Assembly (NCBI RefSeq): GCF_016597815.1
Contig: NZ_VCHA01000003.1
Coordinates: 124,001-188,000 of the forward strand
DNA from: Marinobacter sp. DY40_1A1
Lineage (GTDB): Bacteria; Pseudomonadota; Gammaproteobacteria; Pseudomonadales; Oleiphilaceae
Length of the DNA stretch: 64,000 bases
Reading direction: 5' to 3'
Shown here: positions 31,485-41,533 of the stretch, piece by piece
Layout of the letters: every line of letters starts with the position of its first letter
Numbering within the stretch: the stretch's first letter is position 1
Translations under genes and position numbers: made by a program
The notes under the pieces: generated by a model
The model's input: only the letters and a program-made list of their open reading frames with translations
Database searches by the model: none
Told to the model about the DNA's origin: nothing

Positions 31485-31766
31485 ATGGGCATCGCAAACA
31501 GTCAGGCTCTGACCACTACCCGAAGCAATCTTTTTGGCCTCAACCCCAGCGCGCCCGCACTGTACGGTGAAGACCTGAACACCAACCGCCAATGGCTGGA
31601 AGACCTCGGGTTTTCTATACGCCAGTCCGGCCAGAAGCACTGGGTAGTAACACACACCAATCCATTGCCCGAGCTGCACTTTTACAGCGAGAATGAGCTG
31701 GCGCAGTTTGCCAGCTACAAAGGCCACCACTACGCTAAACACTTGCTTCCAGAGAACAGAACATGA
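31485..31766 (+). CDS. Small protein of unknown function
   Basis: I do not recognise this 93-residue protein. It has no signal peptide, cysteines or membrane helix; the C-terminal half (WLEDLGFSIRQSGQKHWVV ... YSENELAQFASYKGHHY) looks like a small alpha/beta fold. It is supported as real by a strong AAGGAG site 8 bases before the ATG and by a 4-bp ATGA overlap with the phzF-like gene, which indicates translational coupling. It is first gene of an operon opposite the MocR regulator. Confidence 0.82.
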   Translation: MGIANSQALTTTRSNLFGLNPSAPALYGEDLNTNRQWLEDLGFSIRQSGQKHWVVTHTNPLPELHFYSENELAQFASYKGHHYAKHLLPENRT

Positions 31767-32569
31767 ATTACCCCATCTACCAGGTAGACGCTTTTGCCAG
31801 CGAGATCTTCAAAGGGAACCCTGCCGCGGTCATGCCTCTGGAGGCGTGGCTTCCGGACGACACCATGCAGGCACTGGCCGCCGAGAACAACTTGGCAGAA
31901 ACCGCATTCTTCGTACGGGAATCCGGCACCAATGGCGCAGACTTTCATATACGCTGGTTCACTCCCAGTGTTGAAGTACCCCTTTGCGGCCACGCCACTC
32001 TCGCCAGCGCCTGGGTTATTTTCAATAAACTGGGGTGGCAGTCAGATGAGATACGCTTTGGCTCTCGCAGCGGTATTTTAGGCGTTCACCAAACCCCGGA
32101 TAACTGGCTGGTTCTGGACTTCCCGAACCTGAAAACTGAAGAACAGAACACACCGCCAATCATCAGCCAAGCTCTGGATAGCACGCCGGCAACGGCTTTT
32201 TACGTGCCGAACGACACCAATTACATGGTTGTCCTGGAAAACGAGGCAGCTGTGAAAGCGGCGCAGCCGGATATGCGAAAGCTCAAACAACTGGGCAATC
32301 AAGGCGTGATCATCACTGCACCCGGTGACACCGCCGACTTTGTCAGCCGGTACTTTGCGCCTGGCTCCGGAATTGATGAGGATCCGGTTACCGGCTCTAT
32401 CCACAGTGTTCTGGTGCCCTACTGGGCAGAAAAACTCGGCAAAACAAAGCTGGAGGCGCGGCAACTGTCTGCACGGGGCGGTCTATTACGCTGTGAACTG
32501 AAAGGCGATCGCGTTGCGATTGCCGGGCAGGTGGCCTTTTATATGGAAGGCACTGTTCATCTGGAATGA
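31763..32569 (+). CDS. PhzF-family isomerase/epimerase
   Basis: The 268-residue protein belongs to the PhzF fold of tandem diaminopimelate-epimerase-like domains. The N-terminal YQVDAFASEIFKGNPAAVMPL and catalytic Glu in NNLAETAFF (about 45) are intact, as are VPLCGHATLASAWV and the C-terminal GSGIDEDPVTGSIHSVL. Phenazine PhzF isomerises dihydrohydroxyanthranilate, but no other phenazine gene is here, so the substrate is unknown. It is coupled to the preceding small gene. Confidence 0.92.
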   Translation: MNYPIYQVDAFASEIFKGNPAAVMPLEAWLPDDTMQALAAENNLAETAFFVRESGTNGADFHIRWFTPSVEVPLCGHATLASAWVIFNKLGWQSDEIRFGSRSGILGVHQTPDNWLVLDFPNLKTEEQNTPPIISQALDSTPATAFYVPNDTNYMVVLENEAAVKAAQPDMRKLKQLGNQGVIITAPGDTADFVSRYFAPGSGIDEDPVTGSIHSVLVPYWAEKLGKTKLEARQLSARGGLLRCELKGDRVAIAGQVAFYMEGTVHLE

Positions 32570-32630
32570 GCCATACGGCAGCTCCGAGGCTGGTATACTG
32601 CGCGCCACATAAACCAATCGGCAGGCAGTA

Positions 32631-33824
32631 ATGACGGCAAGTTCCAGTAACCAGTACGATGTAGTGATTATCGGTGCCGGCGCCGCCGGCCTGATGTGCG
32701 CCGCCACTGCCGGCTATCGCGGGCGCAAAGTGCTGGTAATCGATCACGCCAATAAGCCGGGAAAAAAGATCCTCATGTCCGGCGGCGGGCGCTGCAACTT
32801 CACCAACCTCAACAGCACGGCCGCAAACTTCCTGTCGGACAATCCACGGTTCTGTATTTCTGCCCTGAAGCGCTACACCCCCCAGCACTTTCTGGATCTT
32901 GTTGAACGCCATGGCATTGAGCACGAAGAGAAAGCCGCCGGTCAGCTATTCTGCAAAGACAGCGCGAAAGACATAGTCGCCATGTTGCTCACGGAATGCG
33001 AATGGGCCGGTGCAGAAATTCGCATGAAAACCAACGTGAAGAGCATTGCACAAAGCTATGGCAGCTACCGGGTTAATACCAGTTCAGGCACCCTGGCCTG
33101 CACATCTCTGATCATCGCCTGCGGAGGCTTATCCATCCCCACCATGGGCGCCACAGGATTCGGCTACGAGGTTGCCCGGCAGTTCGGCCTGGATGTCCTC
33201 CCCACCCGGGCCGGGCTGGTGCCTTTCACCCTGCACCCGGAACTGAAACAGCAGTTGGCCCCTCTATCCGGCGTAAGCTGCCCTGTTGATGCGGCCTGCA
33301 ATAACCATAACTTCCGCGAGCCCATGCTGGTCACGCATCGAGGTTTGAGCGGCCCATCCATGTTGCAAATTTCCAGCTTCTGGCAACCTGGCGACCCTCT
33401 GACCATCAACCTGCTACCAGATCGCAACATCCTTGAAGATCTTCTGGCCCTGCGCAAACAGAGGCCTCAATCCACCATTGCCCAATACCTGGCTCTGCAC
33501 CTCCCCAAGCGCTTTGCACAAGCCTTCAACGAAATTCATGGCTGGAGCGGCCCTCTTCAGGGCTACAAAAACAGTGACCTTGAACAGGTGTCTGAGACGC
33601 TAGGGCAATGGACAGTGAAGCCGGCGGGAACAGAAGGCTATCGAACAGCGGAAGTGACCCTGGGCGGTGTGGACACCCGCCAACTCTCATCAAAAACAAT
33701 GGCGGCGCTTGAGCATCCGAACCTGTATTTTATCGGTGAAGTTGTAGACGTAACGGGGCATTTGGGCGGGCATAATTTTCAATGGGCGTGGGCTTCAGGA
33801 GTGGCAGCCGGAAGCGCTGCCTGA
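32631..33824 (+). CDS. BaiN/HI0933-family flavoprotein
   Basis: The 397-residue protein is a two-dinucleotide-fold flavoprotein of the HI0933/YhiN group. It shows the FAD-binding VIIGAGAAGLMCAATAG, the family hallmark KILMSGGGRCNFTN (about 45-60), and the C-terminal FIGEVVDVTGHLGGHNFQWAWASG. Family members are NAD(P)H-linked oxidoreductases, some acting on steroids; the substrate here is unknown. It lies 61 bp after the phzF-like gene on the same strand and could be co-transcribed or separate. Confidence 0.92.
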   Translation: MTASSSNQYDVVIIGAGAAGLMCAATAGYRGRKVLVIDHANKPGKKILMSGGGRCNFTNLNSTAANFLSDNPRFCISALKRYTPQHFLDLVERHGIEHEEKAAGQLFCKDSAKDIVAMLLTECEWAGAEIRMKTNVKSIAQSYGSYRVNTSSGTLACTSLIIACGGLSIPTMGATGFGYEVARQFGLDVLPTRAGLVPFTLHPELKQQLAPLSGVSCPVDAACNNHNFREPMLVTHRGLSGPSMLQISSFWQPGDPLTINLLPDRNILEDLLALRKQRPQSTIAQYLALHLPKRFAQAFNEIHGWSGPLQGYKNSDLEQVSETLGQWTVKPAGTEGYRTAEVTLGGVDTRQLSSKTMAALEHPNLYFIGEVVDVTGHLGGHNFQWAWASGVAAGSAA

Positions 33825-33920
33825 TTGGGGTTTACAGGTAGCTCACTCCATCCCATCAGCATTGAGTGCCCTCAGGCTGAGCGTTATTATTGATCCATAA
33901 TTTCATATGAGACATCGTTT

Positions 33921-35126
33921 ATGAGCGCACCTTCCCCGTACGATAACCTCCCCGACGCACAAGGCTTTTTTGGCGAATTTGGCGGGCAGTTTGTGCCGCC
34001 GGAATTGAAACAGGTAATGGACGAAATCAGTGCTGCCTATCAGGAAATCCGCCAGCGCAAAGATTTTAAGGATGAGCTGGCTTATCTGCTATCAGACTAT
34101 GTAGGCCGCCCCAGCCCGATTTTCTACGCTCGTCGCTTATCCGAAAAGCTTGGCGGGGCGCGTATCTATCTGAAGCGGGAAGATCTTAATCACACGGGTG
34201 CGCACAAGATCAATCACTGTCTGGGTGAAGCCCTGCTAGCCAAATTCATGGGCAAAACCAAGGTGATAGCGGAGACGGGCGCCGGCCAGCACGGTGTAGC
34301 TCTTGCGACCGCCTGCGCTCTTGTGGGCATCCCTTGCGAGATCCACATGGGCACTGTGGATATTGCCAAAGAACACCCTAACGTCACCAAAATGAAAATC
34401 CTGGGCGCTACTCTGGTGCCAGTAACCCGCGGCACCGCCACTCTTAAAGATGCCGTCGACAGCGCTTTTGACGAGTACCTGAAAGACCCGCAAAACTTTA
34501 TTTACGCCATTGGCTCGGTTGTTGGCCCCCACCCTTTCCCGGGCATGGTCCGTGACTTCCAATCGGTTGTAGGCCGCGAGGCTCGCGAGCAGTTCATGGA
34601 GCGCTACAAGAAGCTTCCGGATTACATAGCTGCTTGCGTCGGGGGCGGCTCCAATGCCATGGGCATATTTACCGCATTTCTCAATGACGAAAGCGTAAAA
34701 CTGGTCGGTGTGGAGCCGGCCGGTGAAGGCCTGGATACCGACCGTCATGCCGCAACCATGACGCTGGGCAAGCCTGGCCAGATACACGGAATGGCCTGCT
34801 ATGTGCTGGAGGATGACGAAGGCAACGCAATGCCGGTTCACTCTATTGCTTCCGGCCTGGATTACCCGGGTAGCGGCCCGCAACACAGCTATCTGAAAGA
34901 TTTGGGCCGTGTGGAGTATGCCTGTGCAGACGATGCTGAATGCCTGGACGCGTTTATGATGCTATCGCGGGTAGAGGGCATTATTCCTGCCCTTGAAAGC
35001 GCTCACGCTGTAGCTTGGGCAATTAAAACTGCACCTGGCCTGTCAGAGGAACACTCGATTCTGGTTAACCTGTCTGGCCGTGGCGATAAAGATGTGGATT
35101 TCGTAGCAGAAAAACTGGGGCTCTGA
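33921..35126 (+). CDS. trpB: Tryptophan synthase beta chain, stand-alone
   Basis: The 401-residue PLP enzyme condenses indole with serine. It has the [13 protein letters not shown] start, PLP lysine Lys96 in [28 protein letters not shown] and the phosphate-binding [10 protein letters not shown], with a SGRGDKD end. All key residues are present. No trpA or trpF is adjacent, unlike the usual trpBA pair. Some stretches ([30 protein letters not shown]) differ from the commonest form, so it may be a second copy for indole salvage. Confidence 0.93.
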   Translation: MSAPSPYDNLPDAQGFFGEFGGQFVPPELKQVMDEISAAYQEIRQRKDFKDELAYLLSDYVGRPSPIFYARRLSEKLGGARIYLKREDLNHTGAHKINHCLGEALLAKFMGKTKVIAETGAGQHGVALATACALVGIPCEIHMGTVDIAKEHPNVTKMKILGATLVPVTRGTATLKDAVDSAFDEYLKDPQNFIYAIGSVVGPHPFPGMVRDFQSVVGREAREQFMERYKKLPDYIAACVGGGSNAMGIFTAFLNDESVKLVGVEPAGEGLDTDRHAATMTLGKPGQIHGMACYVLEDDEGNAMPVHSIASGLDYPGSGPQHSYLKDLGRVEYACADDAECLDAFMMLSRVEGIIPALESAHAVAWAIKTAPGLSEEHSILVNLSGRGDKDVDFVAEKLGL

Positions 35127-35145
35127 GCTGCCGCCCAGATCTCGC

Positions 35146-35194
35146 AAAAAGCCTTAGCCACCACCCGTAGCTCTCTGAATGGGCACGGGTGGTG
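35146..35194 (-). terminator. Hairpin between trpB and the stress protein gene
   Basis: CACCACCCGT (35159-35168) and ACGGGTGGTG (35185-35194) form a perfect 10-bp stem with a 16-base loop. On the minus strand a TTTTT run follows about 8 bases later, so termination is possible but not textbook. Confidence 0.45.
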
Positions 35195-35219
35195 AAGCAG
35201 GACAGCTAATGACTGGCGA

Positions 35220-36101
35220 TTAGCGCAGAATGACCAATGGCTTTTCTGCGGTTCTCAGCATGTTGGTTGTGGTACTGCCAACAAAAAACTGCCGTATGCG
35301 GGAGTGGCCGTAGGCACCCATAACCATGATGTCTATATTTTGCTCTTCCTGATACTTGTGCAGCGCCTGCTCCACATCACCAGACAAAATGGTCAGGGTG
35401 ATTTCAGTATCAAGCACTTCCAGCATCTGCTTTGCTTTCTCCAGCTGGCCTCTGTGCTCAGCAGTGTCTGCCCCAACCATTACAAGGTGCAATGGCACGC
35501 CTTTCAGTACCGGGCTACCCGCCAGCAACTCAACGCCTTTAAACGCAGTGGCACTGCCATCAAATGCTAACATGGCTGTACTGGGCGTTGAGTAGGTTTC
35601 AGGTACAAGAAGGATCGGGCGATGCACACTGCGGATAATCGTTTCCAGCTGGCTTCCTATGCGGGAGCCCCGATCAGAGCTGCTTTCTCCCTGCAAGCCC
35701 ATCACTATCAGACGGGTTTCATCTTCCAGCGCCAACAAGGATTCGGTCAAATCACCATGGCGCTGGCGCTTTTTGATTTCGCCGACACCCGCGTTCTCAA
35801 GCCTGCGGGCTGCCTCGTCCAGCATGTGATCACCGTGCTCAAGAGCCAGTTTGGCTCGCTTACGGTCAAGCTGAGCCAACTCATCCAGAAGTTGCTCCCG
35901 ACTACCCAGACCAATGTTTCCGGCCAGGTCCGGCTCTGAAGGATACCGCTCCTGATCCAGCACATGCAGGAGGGTCAGTGGCGAATCCATATGTTTGCTA
36001 GCCCAGGCCGCATAGTCGCATACCGCTGGCGCTGCGGGTGAGCCATCAATGCAGGCCACTACCTGCAAGCGGTCCTGAATGTTTTCTGTTGTATTTTGCA
36101 T
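35220..36101 (-). CDS. Tandem universal stress protein
   Basis: The 293-residue protein consists of two Usp domains (about 8-145 and 155-293). The second has the ATP-binding pattern G-x2-G-x9-G-S/T (GAYGHSRIRQFFVGST); the first has a modified one (GLQGESSSDRG). The start codon is one base after the stop of the SulP gene, so the two are translationally coupled. Its job may be to adjust the transporter to energy status, as inferred for similar SulP-Usp pairs. Confidence 0.93.
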   Translation of the reverse strand: MQNTTENIQDRLQVVACIDGSPAAPAVCDYAAWASKHMDSPLTLLHVLDQERYPSEPDLAGNIGLGSREQLLDELAQLDRKRAKLALEHGDHMLDEAARRLENAGVGEIKKRQRHGDLTESLLALEDETRLIVMGLQGESSSDRGSRIGSQLETIIRSVHRPILLVPETYSTPSTAMLAFDGSATAFKGVELLAGSPVLKGVPLHLVMVGADTAEHRGQLEKAKQMLEVLDTEITLTILSGDVEQALHKYQEEQNIDIMVMGAYGHSRIRQFFVGSTTTNMLRTAEKPLVILR

Positions 36102-36102
36102 A

Positions 36103-37590
36103 TTAATGGCCCATCAACTGATCAATGCCTTCCGGCTTGTCGTGCACACCAAAACGGTCAACGATGGTGGCACTGGCCTCGTTCATGCCAATCACTTCCA
36201 CCTCTGCGCCATCGCGGCGGAACTTGATAACCACTTTGTCGAGCGCACCCACGGCGGTAATGTCCCAGAAATGCGCACGGCTAACATCTATCACCACTTT
36301 ATCGACCACTTCACGGAAATCAAACGATGCAACAAACTTTTCCGAAGAACTGAAAAACACCTGGCCCGTTACCTTGTAGGTACGCGTGCCCGTGGCTTCA
36401 TCAAGAGTGGACTTAACTTCCATAAAGTGGCCAATCTTGTTGGCAAAAAACAGTGCCGCCAGCAATACGCCGGCAAACACGCCCAGCGCCAGGTTGTGGG
36501 TTACAACCACAACGCACACAGTTACCAGCATCACTATGTTGGTCGAAAGTGGATGTTCTTTCAGGTTGCGTATGGATTCCCAAGAGAAGGTACCGATAGA
36601 TACCATGATCATTACGGCCACCAGCGCAGCCATGGGAATCTGAACCAGTATGTCGTCCAGCACCACAATCATTACCATCAGGAATACGCCTGCGGTGAAC
36701 GTGGAAAGCCGGCCGCGCCCCCCGGATTTTACGTTGATAACGGATTGCCCAATCATCGCGCAGCCTGCCATACCACCAAACAGACCAGACCCGATGTTGG
36801 CAATGCCCTGCCCCCGGCACTCGCGGTTACGATCGCTTTCGGTATCAGTCAGATCGTCCACAATGGTGGCGGTCATCATGGATTCCAGCAAGCCTACAAC
36901 GGCCAGTGGAATGGAATACGGAAGGATAATCATCAAGGTTTCAAGAGTCAGGGGAACATCTGGCCAGAGAAAAATTGGCAGCGTGTCGGGCAACTCACCC
37001 ATATCGCCCACTGTGCGCACGTCGATATTGAATATTACCGCCACAATCGTCAGGGATACTATGCAGACCAATGGCGAGGGCAAAAGCTTCCCTAGCTTGG
37101 GCACATAGGGGAACAGATAGATAATGCCCAGGCCTGCTGCAGTCATGGCATAAACATGCCAGGTTACGTTCGTGAGTTCCGGAAGTTGGGCCATAAAGAT
37201 CAGGATAGCCAGAGCATTCACGAAGCCGGTTACGACTGAGCGGGACACAAACCTCATCAAGCTACCCAGTTTCAGCCAGCCAGCCAGTATCTGGAGCACA
37301 CCGGTTAGCAGCGTGGCGGCCATCAGGTACTCCAGGCCATGCTCTTTCACCAGAGTTATCATCAGTAGCGCCATGGCGCCGGTTGCTGCCGAGATCATGC
37401 CGGGGCGGCCACCCACAAACGCAATGATTACCGCAATACAAAATGAAGCGTATAGCCCTACTTTGGGATCTACTCCGGCAATGATCGAGAAAGCAATCGC
37501 TTCCGGAATTAACGCAAGGGCAACCACGATCCCGGCGAGTAAATCGCCCTTAATGTTGGAAAACCATTCGGCTTTCATTGTATTTACCAT
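36103..37590 (-). CDS. SulP-family anion transporter with STAS domain
   Basis: The 495-residue inner-membrane protein has about 11-14 hydrophobic segments with the SulP start ([21 protein letters not shown]), [25 protein letters not shown] and a C-terminal STAS domain (about 385-490; [23 protein letters not shown]). Substrates in the family include sulphate, bicarbonate and dicarboxylates; the sequence alone does not decide. It is followed by a coupled universal stress protein, an arrangement also suggested for bicarbonate carriers. The ribosome site is weak. Confidence 0.92.
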   Translation of the reverse strand: MVNTMKAEWFSNIKGDLLAGIVVALALIPEAIAFSIIAGVDPKVGLYASFCIAVIIAFVGGRPGMISAATGAMALLMITLVKEHGLEYLMAATLLTGVLQILAGWLKLGSLMRFVSRSVVTGFVNALAILIFMAQLPELTNVTWHVYAMTAAGLGIIYLFPYVPKLGKLLPSPLVCIVSLTIVAVIFNIDVRTVGDMGELPDTLPIFLWPDVPLTLETLMIILPYSIPLAVVGLLESMMTATIVDDLTDTESDRNRECRGQGIANIGSGLFGGMAGCAMIGQSVINVKSGGRGRLSTFTAGVFLMVMIVVLDDILVQIPMAALVAVMIMVSIGTFSWESIRNLKEHPLSTNIVMLVTVCVVVVTHNLALGVFAGVLLAALFFANKIGHFMEVKSTLDEATGTRTYKVTGQVFFSSSEKFVASFDFREVVDKVVIDVSRAHFWDITAVGALDKVVIKFRRDGAEVEVIGMNEASATIVDRFGVHDKPEGIDQLMGH

Positions 37591-37737
37591 AGCTTTGGTT
37601 ACCCGGAAGGTTGCGCAAAATAAAGGGCGCGAATTCTACCAAAATACCGCTTCCGGCGTAAGGGCGCCTATTCTCACGGCCTCACGGGCTGCTATTATCC
37701 CAATAACACCCACCACAAAAATGAGCTAACTGCGTTC

Positions 37738-39018
37738 ATGGATGATGTTGCTTCTCAGTTTCTGGCCACAAATCAGACCACTTTGAACCTTGCGGTAGCA
37801 CTTCTGTTGGGCGCCATCATAGGCCTGGAGCGGGGCTGGGGCTCCCGCGAGCAGAAGTCCGGCGAGCGCATAGCCGGCATTCGCACCTTTTCACTTGTCG
37901 GTCTTCTGGGCGGTATTTCTACAGTCCTGGCAGAGGAAATCACCGTCTGGGCGTTTCCTGTACTCCTGCTGAGTGTGGTCGCCATGGCGATTGTGGCCTA
38001 TAGCGAACGGCTCGATCATATCCGGAACTTCAGCATTACCGGCATGGTCAGCATGGTGCTCACCTTCTGCTTCGGCGCCATAGCGGTGGCCGTCGACCCG
38101 GTGATAGCGACGACTGCTGCAGTGATTACCGCCATTATTCTGGACAATAAGGACGAAATTCACGGATGGGTACACAAACTTAAAGCCCACGAACTGGATG
38201 CGGCACTCAAGCTGCTCGTCATTTCAGTGGTGATGCTACCTCTGCTACCAGATGAGGCCATGGGGCCTGGTGGCGTTCTCAACCCTCGGGAAATCTGGTG
38301 GATGGTCGTGATGATTGCGTCCATCTCCTTCGTGGGTTATTTCGCCATGCGAGTGGCGGGCACCAGCAAAGGCATTCTGTTTACCAGCCTGTTTGCAGGT
38401 TTGAGCTCATCCACCGCCCTGACCCTGCACTTCGCCCGCCAGGCGGACAAACACCCTGCCCTGAACGCACAGTTTGCCACCGGCATTCTGATTGCGTGTG
38501 GCACCATGTTCCCACGCATCCTTGTGTACTGCTTCGTCATTAACCGAGACTTGCTGCCCAGCCTGGCCTGGCCCGTGGCCGTTATGACAGTGCTGCTTTA
38601 CGTGCCAGCGTTCATCATCTGGCACAGGAATTCCGAAACGGGCGAGGTCAGCCAGCCAACACTTAACCAAAACCCGCTGGATCTGAAATCGGCTGTAGTT
38701 TTCGGCATGCTGCTGACAGCCATCCTGCTGCTCGGGGACTTTCTGAAAGATTGGCTGGGCGATACCGGCATCTATATGCTGGCCGCCACTTCGGGCATTG
38801 CAGATGTGGATGCGATTACCCTGTCCCTCACTCGCATGTCCAACAATGGCCTGGCAATGGATGCTGCGGTACTCGGCATCGTTATTGCGGCGGCCACCAA
38901 CAACCTGATCAAATCGGGCATGGCCTGGGTGATCGGCAACCGGCAAATAGGGCTTTATGTGGCAGGGCCTATGCTGCTGTCACTGGCAGCGGGGCTTTTG
39001 GTGGCCTGGCTACAGTAA
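37738..39018 (+). CDS. MgtC/SapB-DUF4010 membrane protein
   Basis: The 426-residue inner-membrane protein has an N-terminal MgtC/SapB-type region (LLLGAIIGLERGWGSRE and RTFSLVGLLGGIS, about 20-65) and a C-terminal DUF4010 region (about 190-400; FAGLSSSTALTLHFARQA, TSGIADVDAITLSL, AAATNNLIKSGMAWVIG). About 12 membrane segments are seen. Its transport or regulatory role is unknown; links to magnesium come only from MgtC. It is divergent from the SulP gene. Confidence 0.88.
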   Translation: MDDVASQFLATNQTTLNLAVALLLGAIIGLERGWGSREQKSGERIAGIRTFSLVGLLGGISTVLAEEITVWAFPVLLLSVVAMAIVAYSERLDHIRNFSITGMVSMVLTFCFGAIAVAVDPVIATTAAVITAIILDNKDEIHGWVHKLKAHELDAALKLLVISVVMLPLLPDEAMGPGGVLNPREIWWMVVMIASISFVGYFAMRVAGTSKGILFTSLFAGLSSSTALTLHFARQADKHPALNAQFATGILIACGTMFPRILVYCFVINRDLLPSLAWPVAVMTVLLYVPAFIIWHRNSETGEVSQPTLNQNPLDLKSAVVFGMLLTAILLLGDFLKDWLGDTGIYMLAATSGIADVDAITLSLTRMSNNGLAMDAAVLGIVIAAATNNLIKSGMAWVIGNRQIGLYVAGPMLLSLAAGLLVAWLQ

Positions 39019-39142
39019 GCAAACCACTACCAACTCGTTTTTCCGAGAAAATAGAGCGGCTGGATGAAAGCCTGTTCATGAAGATTCGCAAAAAAACACG
39101 TATATTCTGTGGTCTGATCCATTATCCCCTAAGGACGTTTTA

Positions 39143-39919
39143 ATGCTGTTTGCGATGATCATTGGTGGTTTGATTGGTTACAGCTTTGGCAAGTTCCCCG
39201 GATTTTTAGTGGGGGCTGCTCTGGGCGCTTTTCTGCTTAACCGCGCTAAAAGCCGCCTGATTGGCAAACTTCAAGGCATTCAATCCGGTTTCATTGAATC
39301 TGTGTTTGCGGTCATGGGTGCACTGTGCAAGGCCGACGGAGTTGTTTCAAAAGACGAAATACAGATGGCCGAAGCCATGTTTGTGCGCTTCCGCCTTAAT
39401 GAGGCCCAAAGAGAAGCTGCAAAAGCCGCATTCAGCCGGGGCAAAGCCGAAAATTTTGATCTGGATGCAGAGCTAAGACACTTCCTGGCTATCAGCGGTC
39501 GCCAACCCGCTATATTGCAGATGTTCCTCCAGGTACAAGTGTCTGCTGTCGCTGCGGATGGTGTAGTCCACCCGGCAGAACACGAAATGCTGGTCCGCAT
39601 AGCACGCGGGCTTGGCCTGCCCGAAAGCCAGGTAGATCAACTGGAAGCCATGTTGCGCGGCGCGCACGCTGGCCAGACCGGCAGCCAGCGATCTACGGCT
39701 CAGCAAACCGACGATGCCTACAAGGTTTTGGGTGTTTCACCATCCATCAGCGACGCGGAGCTTAAAAAGGTATACCGCAAACTCATGAGTGAAAACCATC
39801 CCGACAAGATTGCCGGACGCGGCCTGCCGGAGAGCATGCGCGAAATGGCAGAAGAGCGCACACAAGAAATCACCCATGCCTACGACGTTATCAAGGAATC
39901 CCGAAAAGCCAGCACCTGA
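39143..39919 (+). CDS. djlA: Membrane-anchored DnaJ-like co-chaperone DjlA
   Basis: The 258-residue protein has an N-terminal glycine-rich membrane anchor (about 1-32), a TerB-type helical domain (about 50-165; two ADGVVS/ADGVVH EF-like repeats) and a C-terminal J domain (about 192-258; DAYKVLGVSPSISD with the HPD motif in NHPDK). It stimulates DnaK from the inner membrane. AAGGACG provides the ribosome site. A terminator follows. Confidence 0.95.
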   Translation: MLFAMIIGGLIGYSFGKFPGFLVGAALGAFLLNRAKSRLIGKLQGIQSGFIESVFAVMGALCKADGVVSKDEIQMAEAMFVRFRLNEAQREAAKAAFSRGKAENFDLDAELRHFLAISGRQPAILQMFLQVQVSAVAADGVVHPAEHEMLVRIARGLGLPESQVDQLEAMLRGAHAGQTGSQRSTAQQTDDAYKVLGVSPSISDAELKKVYRKLMSENHPDKIAGRGLPESMREMAEERTQEITHAYDVIKESRKAST

Positions 39920-39939
39920 TTCCGTCAACCCCCTCGCAA

Positions 39940-39965
39940 AAGCCCGTTAAACGTAACGGGTTTTT
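39940..39965 (+). terminator. Terminator after djlA
   Basis: CCCGTTA/TAACGGG stem with a four-base loop and TTTTT on the plus strand, 24 bp after the djlA stop. Confidence 0.85.
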
Positions 39966-40075
39966 GCACTCATACCTGAAATGACATGTCGTCATATTTT
40001 GCGTTCGAGTAGAGTATGCCTCCAGGAAAGCAGCTCCCCGGAGAACTGCTGCAAATTATGATGGAGATGCCTCGA

Positions 40076-41533
40076 ATGTCCGCTTCTGACGCCCCGAAAA
40101 CCGCCAACACCTTTACCAATGACGCTCTTGGGAACGACGACGCGACCGCTTTGGCAGAGCGTATCCGCCGTAGGGACGTATCAATTTCCGAAGTGACCCA
40201 GGCTGCTATTGCCCGGTTGCATAAAGCCGAACCACTGGTTCACGGTGTTGTTGCGGAACGCTATCAACAGATGCTGGAAACCGCTGCCAAACTGGATAGT
40301 AAATCTGACCTGGCAGAGGCGCCGTTTTTCACCGGCGTCCCTACCTTTATAAAAGACAATACGAACGTAGCGGGAATGCCAACACGCCAGGGATCAGCCG
40401 CGGTGCCTGCCGGACACCTCGTAAAGCACACGAGCCCCTTTGCGGAACAGATGCTGGCCCAAGGCTATCTTTGCATGGGAAAGACCACCATGCCGGAGTT
40501 CGGATTTAATGCTTCAACCGAGCCGGTGCATGATGCCCCCACCCGCAACCCCTGGAACCTGGCATACTCCAGCGGAGCCTCATCAGGTGGCGCGGCAGCA
40601 CTCGTGGCAAGCGGCGCCGTTCCCATTGCCCATGCCAACGACGGTGGCGGCTCCATACGGATTCCGGCGGCTGTTTGCGGGCTCATAGGGCTCAAGCCGT
40701 CCCGTGGGCGTGTGATCGAGAACGACGCTTCAAAGTCACTCCCCATTGATATTCTCAGTGATGGTGTAGTTACTCGCACCGTTCGGGATACAGCCAATTT
40801 CATCTATGAAGCAGAGCGGTATTACCGCAACCCGAAATTACCATCCATTGGAAAAGTGGAAGGCCCATCTGACAAGCCGATGCGGATTGGCTTGGTTATT
40901 GACTCTATTAACGGTCACAAAACTGATGACACGACACGGCGCGTTGTCGAAGCCACTGCCCGAAAACTGGAAGCCCAAGGCCACCATCTTGAGCCTGTAG
41001 ACACACCTGCAAACTCGAGCTTCCCCGATGATTTTGCAATGTACTGGGGATTGCTGGCCTTTGGCATGAAACTCAACGGCCGCAAAATAACGCACCCGGG
41101 GTTCGACAAACGGCAGGTAGACGGTTTGACTCAGGGTTTGGACAGAATGTTCAAGCGAGGTTTCCTGAAGATGCCAGCAGTGCTGTGGCGCTTACGCCGC
41201 GCCAGGTTCGAGTTTGCTGAGGCCATGTCGGCCTATGATGCGGTACTGACACCGGTTCTGGGCCACACCACTCCAAAGCTGGGCCACCTGAGCTCAAAAG
41301 TGCCCTTTGACACACTGTTTGAGCGCCTCACGCAGTATGCCAATTTCACCCCACTGGCAAACGTTACTGGCACGCCTGCCATATCAATACCCATGGCTAT
41401 GACACCAGAGAATCTGCCTGTTTCAGTGCAGCTCATGAGCAAGTTCGGGGATGAGCGAACGCTGCTGGAGCTTGCATTCGCGCTGGAGTCCGAGTTTTCA
41501 CCCTGGGCTACTGCTGAATACAGTCACGCCTGA
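40076..41533 (+). CDS. Amidase-signature family hydrolase
   Basis: The 485-residue protein has the Ser-cisSer-Lys amidase core: Lys in FIKDNTNVAG (about 91), cis-Ser and nucleophile region in YSSGASSGGAAALVASGAVPIAHANDGGGSIRIPA split over residues 160-195, and GLIGLKPSRGRV. It hydrolyses an amide, probably of a small carboxamide or a peptide-like substrate; the target is unknown. Several in-frame starts exist; 40076 is chosen because GGAG lies 10 bases upstream, with 40016 and 40058 as alternatives. It overlaps the end of the convergent GGDEF gene by 10 bp. Confidence 0.88.
   Translation: MSASDAPKTANTFTNDALGNDDATALAERIRRRDVSISEVTQAAIARLHKAEPLVHGVVAERYQQMLETAAKLDSKSDLAEAPFFTGVPTFIKDNTNVAGMPTRQGSAAVPAGHLVKHTSPFAEQMLAQGYLCMGKTTMPEFGFNASTEPVHDAPTRNPWNLAYSSGASSGGAAALVASGAVPIAHANDGGGSIRIPAAVCGLIGLKPSRGRVIENDASKSLPIDILSDGVVTRTVRDTANFIYEAERYYRNPKLPSIGKVEGPSDKPMRIGLVIDSINGHKTDDTTRRVVEATARKLEAQGHHLEPVDTPANSSFPDDFAMYWGLLAFGMKLNGRKITHPGFDKRQVDGLTQGLDRMFKRGFLKMPAVLWRLRRARFEFAEAMSAYDAVLTPVLGHTTPKLGHLSSKVPFDTLFERLTQYANFTPLANVTGTPAISIPMAMTPENLPVSVQLMSKFGDERTLLELAFALESEFSPWATAEYSHA

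Noticed and set aside
36079..37095. A 338-codon open frame on the plus strand
   Set aside because: It is opposite the SulP gene, with the same His/Gln-rich shadow composition and no support.
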